DNA from: JAVBWO01 sp036677375
GTDB taxonomy: Bacteria; Bacillota; Dehalobacteriia; UBA4068; UBA4997
DNA: 31,504 nt
Assembly (NCBI GenBank): GCA_036677375.1
Contig: JAVBWO010000026.1
Coordinates: 1-31,504 of the forward strand
Direction: 5' to 3'
The notes beneath the pieces were generated by a model. That model did no database searches. It had not been told where the DNA came from and worked only from the letters and a program-made list of their open reading frames with translations. Shown here piece after piece: positions 22,331-29,719 of this stretch. Positions within the stretch are counted from its first letter, which is position 1. Each line of letters begins with the position of its first letter. The position numbers and the translations under genes were made by a program.

Positions 22331-24445
22331 ATGACAGGCAAGTATTACATTCAAGGCATGGATTGCGCCGACTGTGCCAGGAAGTTTGCGCAGAATGTCA
22401 GCGCCTTGCCCGGCGTTCAAAAAGCGGAAGTCAATTTTGCCGCCGCTACTCTTATGATTGAAGGAGATGCACCGCCGGAAGCTTTAAGACGCTTGGCAAA
22501 AGAGGAAGGATATCTCCTCTCGCGGGAAAATCCCGCTCAAAAGAAAGAAGGCAAGCTTAATAAAACCATGGTAGTGCCCGCGTTGGCAGGAGCGTTGGTT
22601 TTGGTTTGCGGTTTGATCCTCTTGGGTTTTTTTGAGAACCCTTGGTGGGGCAGAAGCATCTTGCTCTTAGCCATCCTGATAGGAGGCGGACGCACTTTGG
22701 GGAAAGCAGTGCGCAATCTAGGGCATTTCCACTTTGATATGAGCGTGCTTATGGCAGTAGCGGTGATCGGCGCTCTTTGCATTGGCGAATGGAAGGAAGG
22801 CGCCATCGTCGCCTGGCTCTTTGCCATGTCGGATTGGCTGGAAAGCTACACAGCAGGCACCACCAGGCGCGCATTGGAGAAATTGATGGAGAACGTACCG
22901 GAATTGGCGACTTTGATAACACCGGAGGGCGAGAGGCAGGTGCCTGCCACCGATGTGACCATCGGACAGCATCTTTTGGTGAAGGCTGGACAGAAAATTC
23001 CGGTGGACGGCCGGGTGACAGCCGGTTATTCCCATGTGAACGAAGCAGCCATCACCGGGGAGGCAACTCCTGTGGAAAAAACCGTAGGCAGCCGTGTTCT
23101 TTCCGGCAGTACCAACGAGATGGGCAGTTTGACCATTGAGGTGGAAAAAACAGCGGCGGACAGCACGATGGCGCAGATTGTTAAACTGGTGGAAGCCGCA
23201 CAAAATAAGGAAGTAACGTATCAGACCTTTATCAACCGTTTTGCTGCGGTTTATACACCTATTGTAATGATATTGGCCGGCCTCTTGGCGCTACTGCCGC
23301 CCTTGCTCTTGGGTTTGGCCTGGCATATCTGGATCTATAACGGCTTGGCCCTGCTGGTGGTAGCTTGTCCTTGCGCTTTGGTGATTACGACACCGGTGGT
23401 ACTGGTAGCGGCGGTGGGTAATGCGGCAAAAAATGGCGTCATTATTAAGGGTGGAGCGGAACTGGAAAAACTGGCCGCTACCGAGATTGCTCTCTTTGAC
23501 AAGACCGGAACGCTGACCTTTGGGAAACATGGCCTGGCGGGAATCATGTCCCTTGAGGGCAAAGAAAAAGAGTTGCTGGCCAAAGCGGCGGCGGTGGAGC
23601 GTCATTCCCAGCATCCCCTGGCTCTCGCGATTTGCCGGGCTGCCAAGGAGCAGGAAATTGCCTGGCCGGAAACGACCGATTTTCGTTTGATTGCCGGACA
23701 AGGGGCGGAAGCGACATGGGAAGGGCATCTTCTGCGGATTGGAAAGCCACTGGAGCAATTGCCACAGTTCATGGCGGGACAATGGGAAGAGTGGCAGACG
23801 CAAGGCATGACCGTAGTTGCCCTGACGGAAGACGGTAAGCTTTTAGGGTGCCTGGCCCTGGCTGACACGGTGCGGCCGGAAGCGGCGGCAGCTTTAGCGG
23901 AGCTGCGGCGGCTAGGCATACGGCAATCCGTAATGCTGACAGGTGACCATAGCATGGCGGCCAATGATATTGGTTCTATGATCGGGATTGACAAAGTGGA
24001 AGCCGACCTTTTGCCTGAGGGTAAGCTTCATTTGGTGGAGGAATACAAAAAGGAAGGTTCCGTGCTTATGGTGGGGGACGGCATCAACGACGCGCCTGCC
24101 ATGGCTGCTGCCAATATTGCGGCGGCCATGGGGGTGGCAGGTTCCGACACTGCTTTGGAAGTGGCAGATATCGCTTTGATGTCGGATGATCTGACCAAAA
24201 TCCCTTATGTCATCGGTTTGAGCCGCCGCGCTTTGAAAGTCATTCGGCAAAACATAGTTTTTGCCATTGCTTTGAAAGTTTTGGTTTTTCTGGCTATTTT
24301 CCCGGGTTGGCTCACTTTGTGGCTGGCGATAGTAGCGGATATGGGGGCTAATATTTTAGTAACGCTAAACGGTATGCGGCTGGCGGACTTCTCGGCAAAA
24401 AAGGCTATACCTTGTAAAAGAGGCGGGATATCCTGTGGGGAATAA
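22331..24445 (+). CDS. Heavy-metal P1B-type ATPase, Zn/Cd/Pb exporter (CadA/ZntA-like)
   Basis: A 704-residue ATP-driven metal pump. It has one N-terminal heavy-metal-associated domain with GMDCADC (C12, C15), the DCxxC form favoured by Zn/Cd/Pb rather than copper pumps. Membrane helices follow. The actuator loop is HVNEAAITGEATPVEK, and the ion-binding CPC is in VACPCALVITTP (C346, C348). The phosphorylated aspartate is in FDKTGTLTFG (D390), with the SQHPLA nucleotide-binding His-Pro and the hinge MVGDGINDAPA. The C-terminal helix region WLAIVADMGANILVTLNGMR contains the conserved aspartate typical of subtype 1B-2. The start at 22331 follows gtagaggcgg. It shares the metal-controlled operon with the ArsR-type repressor and expels toxic or excess divalent metal. 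Confidence 0.95.
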   Translation: MTGKYYIQGMDCADCARKFAQNVSALPGVQKAEVNFAAATLMIEGDAPPEALRRLAKEEGYLLSRENPAQKKEGKLNKTMVVPALAGALVLVCGLILLGFFENPWWGRSILLLAILIGGGRTLGKAVRNLGHFHFDMSVLMAVAVIGALCIGEWKEGAIVAWLFAMSDWLESYTAGTTRRALEKLMENVPELATLITPEGERQVPATDVTIGQHLLVKAGQKIPVDGRVTAGYSHVNEAAITGEATPVEKTVGSRVLSGSTNEMGSLTIEVEKTAADSTMAQIVKLVEAAQNKEVTYQTFINRFAAVYTPIVMILAGLLALLPPLLLGLAWHIWIYNGLALLVVACPCALVITTPVVLVAAVGNAAKNGVIIKGGAELEKLAATEIALFDKTGTLTFGKHGLAGIMSLEGKEKELLAKAAAVERHSQHPLALAICRAAKEQEIAWPETTDFRLIAGQGAEATWEGHLLRIGKPLEQLPQFMAGQWEEWQTQGMTVVALTEDGKLLGCLALADTVRPEAAAALAELRRLGIRQSVMLTGDHSMAANDIGSMIGIDKVEADLLPEGKLHLVEEYKKEGSVLMVGDGINDAPAMAAANIAAAMGVAGSDTALEVADIALMSDDLTKIPYVIGLSRRALKVIRQNIVFAIALKVLVFLAIFPGWLTLWLAIVADMGANILVTLNGMRLADFSAKKAIPCKRGGISCGE

Positions 24446-24471
24446 ACCCAACATAATTTTTATTAAAAATC

Positions 24472-24528
24472 TTGTTTTATCAGGCAAGACATGGTATACT
24501 GTTAACCGTCAAAGAAAAGAGGTTAACA
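24472..24528 (+). promoter_or_regulatory. birA promoter with BirA operator
   Basis: TTGTTT (24472-24477), 17-bp spacer and an extended -10 TGGTATACT (TATACT 24495-24500). The inverted repeat TGTTAACC-N13-GGTTAACA (24500-24507 and 24521-24528) is the known Gram-positive BirA operator type. It covers the transcription start and ends 3 bases before the birA ATG, overlapping its ribosome-binding region. Confidence 0.85.
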
Positions 24529-24531
24529 AGT

Positions 24532-25500
24532 ATGCGGCAAAAAATTTTACAACTCTTAAAAGAGAACTCTTATATCTCCGGTGAAGCTATCAGTGAAGCG
24601 CTGGGCATTTCCCGGACGGCGGTATGGAAGCATATCAAGCGGCTGGAGGATGAGGGTTATCAAATCAAAGCCCGGCGCGGCGCAGGTTATACCCTGCTTT
24701 CTGTGCCGGACTCTTTATTGCCGGGGGAGATCCGCCCATTTTTAAAGACCCGGTATCTTGGGCAGAATATTATTTATAAACAGCAAGTGTCTTCCACGAA
24801 TACAGCGCTGAGGCGGCTGGCAGCGGAGACTGTGGCCGGCACGGTGCTTTTTGCCGATGAGCAGACCGCCGGGCGGGGACGTTTGGGCCGTGGCTGGATC
24901 GCTCCTGCCGGTACGGGTATCTGGATGTCTCTTCTGCTGCGCCCCCAATTGCCTTCCCGTCAGGCCGCTCTTTTTACGCTGTCCACGGCGGTGGGTGTTG
25001 CCCAGGCTTTGCGGGATATGGGTTATGAAGCGGGTATCAAGTGGCCCAATGACGTCTTGATCGGCGGACGCAAGGTCTGCGGTATTTTAGGAGAGATGCA
25101 GGGAGATATAGACGGCATCCATTGGCTTATTATGGGCATCGGTATTAACGTCGGTCTTACATCGCTGCCGCCGGAAATAGAAAAGACGGCTACATCCTTG
25201 GCTTTGGCGGGGAATACGCCGCCTGCCCGGGGGATGATAGCCGCCGCTGTCTTGAATGCTTTGGAAGAAAACTATGATTTACTGGAACGAGAAGGCTTTG
25301 CCCCCATCCGGGAGAGATGGCAAAAAAACGCCGTCATGTTGGGAAGTCAGGTGTCTGTCGTGACACCGCAGGGAAAATTCCAAGGTCTTGCTGTGGACTT
25401 GGATGAAGAGGGCTGTCTGGTATTAGAGGAAGCCGAAGGCGGCCGGCGGCAGATCATTGCCGGAGATATTCTCTTGCAGGAGGCTGCATTCCATGCGTAA
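24532..25500 (+). CDS. birA: Bifunctional biotin-[acetyl-CoA-carboxylase] ligase / biotin repressor
   Basis: A 322-residue protein that activates biotin to biotinyl-AMP and attaches it to carboxylase lysine. The biotinyl-AMP form binds DNA to repress biotin genes. The N-terminal helix-turn-helix is ISGEAISEALGISRTAVWKH. The catalytic domain has SSTNTALR, the biotin/ATP loop ADEQTAGRGRLGRGWI, and KWPNDVLIGGRKVCGILGEM with the conserved lysine. A C-terminal SH3-like domain (VMLGSQVSVVTPQGKFQGLA) follows. Presence of the helix-turn-helix plus the operator at its own promoter shows a regulatory BirA. ATG 24532 is used because the upstream frame lies inside promoter and operator. The gene overlaps bioY by 8 bases. 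Confidence 0.95.
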   Translation: MRQKILQLLKENSYISGEAISEALGISRTAVWKHIKRLEDEGYQIKARRGAGYTLLSVPDSLLPGEIRPFLKTRYLGQNIIYKQQVSSTNTALRRLAAETVAGTVLFADEQTAGRGRLGRGWIAPAGTGIWMSLLLRPQLPSRQAALFTLSTAVGVAQALRDMGYEAGIKWPNDVLIGGRKVCGILGEMQGDIDGIHWLIMGIGINVGLTSLPPEIEKTATSLALAGNTPPARGMIAAAVLNALEENYDLLEREGFAPIRERWQKNAVMLGSQVSVVTPQGKFQGLAVDLDEEGCLVLEEAEGGRRQIIAGDILLQEAAFHA

Positions 25501-26056
25501 CATCCATAAAACGAATCCTATTCGTGTCATTACCGTTACCGGCCTTATGGTGGCGGTCTGTGCGGTTTGTTCCCAAATATCCCTGCCGCTGCCTTTCTCG
25601 CCGGTGCCTCTAACGCTGCAGACCATGGCTGTGATGCTTACCGCATTGCTTTTGGGTGGGACCTACGGTGCTTTGACCATGGCCGTTTACATACTGGCAG
25701 GGGCGGTGGGGCTTCCCGTATTTGCGCAAGGGCTGTCCGGACTGGGTGTGACGGCTGGGCCGACAGGGGGGTTCCTATTGGCTTTTCTGCCGGCGGCGGC
25801 CGTGATTGGTGCTGTGAAGGGCAGGCTTTGTTCCGGTAAAAGATGGCTTTCTTATCTTCTTGCCTGTTTCTTGGGTCTTTTAATCATTTATACATTTGGA
25901 GTCTTACGTCTGGCCGCAGTGACAGAAATGAGTTTGCCGGCGGCAATCGTTGCGGGAGCCTTGCCTTATTTGCCTTTAGAGATTATTAAGACTGTCTTAG
26001 CGGTACGGATTACTCTTTCAGTAGAGAAAAGCGGATTTTCAATGGTAAAAAGGTAA
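25493..26056 (+). CDS. bioY: Biotin transporter, ECF substrate-binding component
   Basis: A 187-residue membrane protein with about six helices. Signature segments are SLPLPFSPVPLTLQTMAVML near the N-terminus, TYGALTMAVYILAGAVGLPVFA, and GLGVTAGPTGGFLLAFLPAA, all diagnostic of BioY. It captures biotin at the cell surface and partners with a shared ECF energizing module, which is not in this window, or acts alone. ATG 25493 is preferred because CAGGAGG lies 9 bases upstream. It overlaps the birA stop, so uptake and the biotin sensor form one BirA-repressed operon. Confidence 0.94.
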   Translation: MRNIHKTNPIRVITVTGLMVAVCAVCSQISLPLPFSPVPLTLQTMAVMLTALLLGGTYGALTMAVYILAGAVGLPVFAQGLSGLGVTAGPTGGFLLAFLPAAAVIGAVKGRLCSGKRWLSYLLACFLGLLIIYTFGVLRLAAVTEMSLPAAIVAGALPYLPLEIIKTVLAVRITLSVEKSGFSMVKR

Positions 26057-26118
26057 AAAATTGATCCTAAAGAAAAAATGAGGAAGAGAAATATTGGTTT
26101 GTCTCAATGCAGATGCTT

Positions 26119-26149
26119 TTGATACCAAATAAAAATCTCTTGCTATGAT
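26119..26149 (+). promoter_or_regulatory. Possible coaX promoter
   Basis: TTGATA (26119-26124) and an extended -10 TGCTATGAT (TATGAT 26144-26149) with 19-bp spacing, about 105 bases before coaX in an AT-rich gap. No terminator is evident after bioY. Confidence 0.4.
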
Positions 26150-26255
26150 AAAAAAGAGACAGTAAAATAAAAATGATTTCATGTATTATATTTTATAAAG
26201 CAATACAAGGTCTAACAGGCCATGCGAAAATGATTTTAAATATGGAGGTATCACC

Positions 26256-27032
26256 ATGCTGTTGACTATCGATATCGGCAATACCAATGTGGTTTTTGCT
26301 TTTTACCGGGAAGGTGTGCAGGTAGATATGTTCCGCGCGGAAAGCAACCGTAACAAAACGGCGGATGAATACGGCCTGCTGCTGCGGCAGTTCTTTTTAG
26401 CTACGGGACACTGCTTCCAGGAGGTGGAAGGTATTGCAATGGCTTCGGTCGTACCTTCTCTTACCAAGACTTTTGATGAGCTCTGTCAAAAGTACCTGCG
26501 GCAAGAGCCTTTGATCGTGACCTATGCTACCGATACCGGCATGCCTATTCTAATGGATGAGCCCACCCAGGTAGGCGCCGACCGTATCGTCAACGGCGTG
26601 GCCGGTTTTGCCAAATACGGAGGTCCTTTGATCGTACTGGATTTTGGTACCGCCACTACCTTTGATTGTGTCTCCGCCAAAGGGGAGTATTTGGGCGGGG
26701 CGATTGCGCCGGGGCTTCATCTTTCAGCGGAAGCTTTATTCAGTGGTACGGCCAAATTGCCGATGGTCTCTCTAACGGCTCCTGACCGCGCCATTGGCAA
26801 AAATACTGATGAATGCATCCGTTCCGGTGTTGTGCTGGGTTGTGCTTATATGGTAGACAGCTTGATCGAGCAAATATGGCGGGAACTGGGAGGAACTTGT
26901 ACCGTAGTTGCTACCGGCGGTTTAGCGAGCCAGATGGCAACAGTCTGTCATCATATCGACCAGGTGGATACCTCCTTAACCATGGAAGGCCTTTATCTGA
27001 TCTGGCAAAAAATAAATAAACCTATGCTTTAG
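26256..27032 (+). CDS. coaX: Type III pantothenate kinase
   Basis: A 258-residue ASKHA-fold kinase that phosphorylates pantothenate in the first step of coenzyme A synthesis. The motifs are the phosphate loop LTIDIGNTNVVFAFY, TQVGADRIVNGVAGF, the second phosphate motif LDFGTATTFDCV, and GGAIAPGLHLSAEALF. TGGLASQM follows near the end. Type III enzymes are insensitive to CoA feedback and need a monovalent cation (family knowledge). The ATG at 26256 has TGGAGGT 8 bases upstream. It lies 101 bases ahead of dusB, a neighbour pair common in Clostridia, with greA and lysS further on. Confidence 0.95.
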   Translation: MLLTIDIGNTNVVFAFYREGVQVDMFRAESNRNKTADEYGLLLRQFFLATGHCFQEVEGIAMASVVPSLTKTFDELCQKYLRQEPLIVTYATDTGMPILMDEPTQVGADRIVNGVAGFAKYGGPLIVLDFGTATTFDCVSAKGEYLGGAIAPGLHLSAEALFSGTAKLPMVSLTAPDRAIGKNTDECIRSGVVLGCAYMVDSLIEQIWRELGGTCTVVATGGLASQMATVCHHIDQVDTSLTMEGLYLIWQKINKPML

Positions 27033-27090
27033 CATTTGTGTCAGTTGGTATCAGTACTGTTTTTGGATGAAAGAGGGGGCGGGTTCTGCT

Positions 27091-27162
27091 ATGAGCCAGG
27101 TCCAAAATAGAAAGGTCATGGGGGACGACTGTCTTGCAGATCGGCAATTTACAGCTAAATAA
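27091..27162 (+). CDS. Possible 23-residue leader peptide overlapping the dusB start
   Basis: ATG at 27091 follows gagggggcgggt and reads MSQVQNRKVMGDDCLADRQF then TAK before a stop at 27160, which lies inside dusB in another frame. Because it ends just past the TTG start of dusB, ribosomes finishing it could re-initiate there. There is no homology evidence; it may be a chance frame. Confidence 0.25.
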   Translation: MSQVQNRKVMGDDCLADRQFTAK

Positions 27163-28120
27163 TAAAATATGGACCGCCCCGATGGCCGGCATTACAGACC
27201 GGCCCTTTCGGAATGTGTTGCATAGAATGGGCGCCGGATTAGTTTTTACAGAAATGATCAGCGATAAAGCATTGGTTTATAAAAATAAGGAGACCCTTGC
27301 CATGCTGGAGCTGACAGGCGAAAGCCGACCGGTGGCGGTGCAGCTTTGCGGCAGCGAACCGGAGGTCATGGCGGAGGCGGCAAAAATGGTGGAAGCCATG
27401 GGAGCTTCCATGATCGATATCAATATGGGCTGCCCCGCTCCTAAGATCGTGAGAAATGGCGAGGGATGCAACCTTATGCAAAGGCCTGAACTGGCGGCAC
27501 AGATCGTAACGGCCATTCGTTATGCTGTGGCATTACCGGTAACGGTGAAGATACGCAAAGGCATGACGGCGCAAAGCGTCAATGCGGAGAATTTTGCCCA
27601 GGCAATGGAGGGAGCTGGAGCACAGGCTATTATTGTTCATGGCCGCACCCGGGAGGAATATTACGGCGGCAAAGCGGATTGGGAGGCCATTCGCCGGGTG
27701 GCTGAAGCTGTAACAGTGCCTGTCATCGGCAACGGAGATATTTTCCGGCCGGAGGAAACGGCAGGGCATTTAGAGGAGAGCGGTTGCGCAGCGGTAATGA
27801 TTGGCAGGGGTATGCTGGGAAATCCGTGGTTGGTACGGGACGCCGTCCGTTTACAGCAGGGGTTGCCCGTCTTGGGGCGCCCCGCCTTCTGTGAGGTGAT
27901 AGCTGTGGCCAAAGAGCAACTGGCGGAAGAAATAGCCCGTTGCGGAGAGAAACGGGGCTTGCAGCAAATGCGCAAACATCTGGCTTGGTATATCAAGGGA
28001 TACCGTGGAGCTTCCGCTATGCGTAATATCATCAATCAGCAGGAGAGTTTAATAGAATTGTTGGAGGTATTGGACGCTTACGCCAAGGAAATTTCGCTGG
28101 CAGTACCGGAATCGGTCTAA
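27134..28120 (+). CDS. dusB: tRNA-dihydrouridine synthase
   Basis: A 328-residue FMN-dependent TIM-barrel enzyme that reduces uridines in the tRNA D-loop. Hallmarks are TAPMAGITDRPFRNVL, VQLCGSEPEVMAEA, and the catalytic Cys100 in DINMGCPAPKIVRNGEG. VKIRKG, IVHGRTREEYYGGKADWEAI, VIGNGDI and GRGMLGNPWL follow. The text after the catalytic loop (GEGCNLMQRP) is close to the DusB subgroup. It starts at TTG 27134 with ggggga about 10 bases upstream; ATGs upstream are out of frame. It ends about 110 bases before a terminator-like hairpin. Confidence 0.93.
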   Translation: MQIGNLQLNNKIWTAPMAGITDRPFRNVLHRMGAGLVFTEMISDKALVYKNKETLAMLELTGESRPVAVQLCGSEPEVMAEAAKMVEAMGASMIDINMGCPAPKIVRNGEGCNLMQRPELAAQIVTAIRYAVALPVTVKIRKGMTAQSVNAENFAQAMEGAGAQAIIVHGRTREEYYGGKADWEAIRRVAEAVTVPVIGNGDIFRPEETAGHLEESGCAAVMIGRGMLGNPWLVRDAVRLQQGLPVLGRPAFCEVIAVAKEQLAEEIARCGEKRGLQQMRKHLAWYIKGYRGASAMRNIINQQESLIELLEVLDAYAKEISLAVPESV

Positions 28121-28180
28121 AGATTTTCTCTGCGGATTATATATAAAGTATAAAGCCGGATCTGCCGGAGGGAATGCTTT

Positions 28181-28921
28181 ATGAAGGGAAAAAAGCCGCT
28201 GAAGGCGGTATATTTGTTTTATTTCCTCCCCTGTGACGGCAGGGGTTTTTCTTTTTCTTTACATTTTTTGTGTTTTTTTTGTCTGTTTTTTGGTTTGCGC
28301 TGCCGTCGGCGGCTATGGGGCCGTATCCGGAATTTACCGGTTTACGGCGTGCCGCTTTTGCCACAGCGTCAATTTTGGGCGAAAGAGAAGGCGGAACAAA
28401 AAAAATATTTAATCGAACAACTCTTGGATGCTAAAAGACTGGGAGGCGTTGTAGTGGGCATGCCTATGGTGTGCAGGGAAATCCTACCGGAAACTGTTCC
28501 CATACCTGTGGCGGATGGGCGGCCCATGGCAATGGTTGCTTTGCTGGAAGAGGCGGAGGCGGCGTTGCGCGGTTTTCAGGGAAAGGATATTATCCTGACC
28601 CATGCAGACGGAATGTGGGCAGCGGGAGCAGCGGATTATTTGTCATCGGCCGGTGCCTGGGTTTTCTTGCAAGGCCGTCAAGCGGCTGTTATTGCCGCTC
28701 AGCTTTACCGGAAAAAGGGTGTTGCTTTACCTGTCCTATCCCCTTCGAAAGGCTATACCATTGCGCTAACCCCGGGGGAAGATGTCCCGGGACAGTCTTG
28801 TCATTTAAAAGAGAGTCTTACAGCTGTGCCTGGCATTTGGTATAGCAGATGCCCCTTTACGCGGGGCTTTTTGCCTGCGGGTTTGGCTGCCGCCCTTTGG
28901 CAGGTGGTGGAGGAAATCTAG
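28181..28921 (+). CDS. Protein of unknown function between dusB and greA
   Basis: Up to 246 residues from an ATG at 28181 that has GGAGGG 8 bases upstream. The first ~40 residues come from very T-rich DNA (LHFLCFFCLFFG) that contains a terminator-like hairpin, so the true start may be later. In-frame TTG at 28268 or 28295 and GTG at 28349 are options, none with a good ribosome-binding site. From about residue 50 on, codon choice looks like the neighbours. The text VYGVPLLPQRQFWAKEKAEQ, GGVVVGMPMVCREILPETVP, KDIILTHADGMWAAGAADYL and AAVIAAQLYRKKGVALPVLS suggests an alpha/beta protein with Rossmann-like alternation. I do not recognise a family or a catalytic motif. It stands alone in front of the greA promoter. 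Confidence 0.5.
   Translation: MKGKKPLKAVYLFYFLPCDGRGFSFSLHFLCFFCLFFGLRCRRRLWGRIRNLPVYGVPLLPQRQFWAKEKAEQKKYLIEQLLDAKRLGGVVVGMPMVCREILPETVPIPVADGRPMAMVALLEEAEAALRGFQGKDIILTHADGMWAAGAADYLSSAGAWVFLQGRQAAVIAAQLYRKKGVALPVLSPSKGYTIALTPGEDVPGQSCHLKESLTAVPGIWYSRCPFTRGFLPAGLAAALWQVVEEI
28228..28250 (+). terminator. Terminator-like hairpin downstream of dusB, inside the unknown frame
   Basis: Stem cccctg / cagggg (28228-28233 with 28240-28245), 6-nt loop, then TTTTTCTTTTTC. It would end coaX/dusB transcripts, but it lies within the annotated start of the 28181 gene. Confidence 0.6.
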
Positions 28922-29045
28922 AGACCATATTCATTAAATATTATTAGCAAAAATAATTTTTTTGAAACAGAGAAACGGTGCAGAATTGAAAAAATAAGCT
29001 TAGATCAAAAACAGCGAGGTAGTTGTCGGAAGTTTTTCCTGCTAC

Positions 29046-29074
29046 TTGACAAGATGATTCTAAGAGCCTATAAT
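29046..29074 (+). promoter_or_regulatory. Promoter of greA-lysS
   Basis: Perfect TTGACA (29046-29051) and TATAAT (29069-29074) with 17-bp spacing, within the 306-bp gap. It leaves an untranslated leader of roughly 145 nt before greA. The gap upstream of it (28922-29045) holds nothing recognised. Confidence 0.88.
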
Positions 29075-29118
29075 GCCTATATTGAATTAAATATTTAGAG
29101 TCAGCTTTTCAATATTCC

Positions 29119-29161
29119 TTGTTTGTCAACAAGCATTCCTAATACATTGGGAATGCTTGTT
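29119..29161 (+). promoter_or_regulatory. Leader hairpin with alternative pairing upstream of greA
   Basis: A 12-bp stem aacaagcattcc / ggaatgcttgtt (29128-29139 with 29150-29161). Its left part aacaag can instead pair with cttgtt at 29119-29124 immediately before it, so two exclusive folds exist. No strong U-run follows. It might be a regulatory leader, an RNA-stabilising stem or a weak attenuator. Confidence 0.45.
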
Positions 29162-29227
29162 ATTAGTATATTTTGAAACAAAAAAACATAAACTTTGGCA
29201 AAACAAAAGTACAAAGGAGAATGGATG

Positions 29228-29704
29228 ATGTCTGAGAATGAAACCATTATGACCCTAGAGGGTTTGAAAAAAATGGAAGAGGATCTGGAATATCTGAAGA
29301 CAGTGCGTAGAAAAGAAATTGCAGCCCGTATCAGACAAGCAATCGAATTTGGAGATATCAGCGAAAACTCCGAATACGAAGACGCCAAAAATGAACAGGC
29401 CTTCATCGAAGGAACCATTATGGCTCTTGAGAAAAAACTGCGTAATGCCAAGGTAATCGATGAAAATGAGGTCAATATCGACGCTGTTTCCGTAGGTTCT
29501 ACCGTGCGGATGCAAAACATGGATAACGAAGCCGAATATGAATATACCATTGTAGGTTCTGTGGAAGCAGATCCTTCTCAGGCAAAGATTTCTAATGAAA
29601 GTCCCATTGGGAAAGGAATTTTAGGTGCTGTAGTAGGACAAACGGTGGATGTAGCGGTCCCTGCGGGAACCATGCATTTAAAAATCCTTTCCATTCGTAA
29701 ATAA
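29228..29704 (+). CDS. greA: Transcription elongation factor GreA
   Basis: A 158-residue factor that rescues backtracked RNA polymerase by stimulating cleavage of the 3' RNA end. Exactly the usual length. The N-terminal coiled coil runs from TLEGLKKMEEDLEYLKTVRR and contains the tip acidic residues in EFGDISENSEYEDAKNEQAF. The C-terminal FKBP-like domain has YTIVGSVEADPSQAKISNES and SPIGKGILGAVVGQTVDV. ATG 29228 is preferred (AAGGAG 8 bases upstream); a second ATG at 29225 and a remote TTG at 29195 are less suitable. It is followed 15 bases later by lysS in the same operon. Confidence 0.96.
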   Translation: MSENETIMTLEGLKKMEEDLEYLKTVRRKEIAARIRQAIEFGDISENSEYEDAKNEQAFIEGTIMALEKKLRNAKVIDENEVNIDAVSVGSTVRMQNMDNEAEYEYTIVGSVEADPSQAKISNESPIGKGILGAVVGQTVDVAVPAGTMHLKILSIRK

Positions 29705-29719
29705 AAGGAGCGAACAATT

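Noticed and set aside
22718..23803. Long minus-strand frames (up to 170 codons) opposite the P-type ATPase
   Set aside because: They mirror a strongly conserved gene on the + strand, lack start signals and have low-complexity Cys/His/Gln-rich text typical of antisense shadows.
28290..28440. Alternative frame over the start of the unknown gene (reading GPYPEFTGLRRAAFATAS), hinting at a frameshift
   Set aside because: It ends at a stop near 28440 with no continuation, while the annotated frame stays open with neighbour-like codon use.
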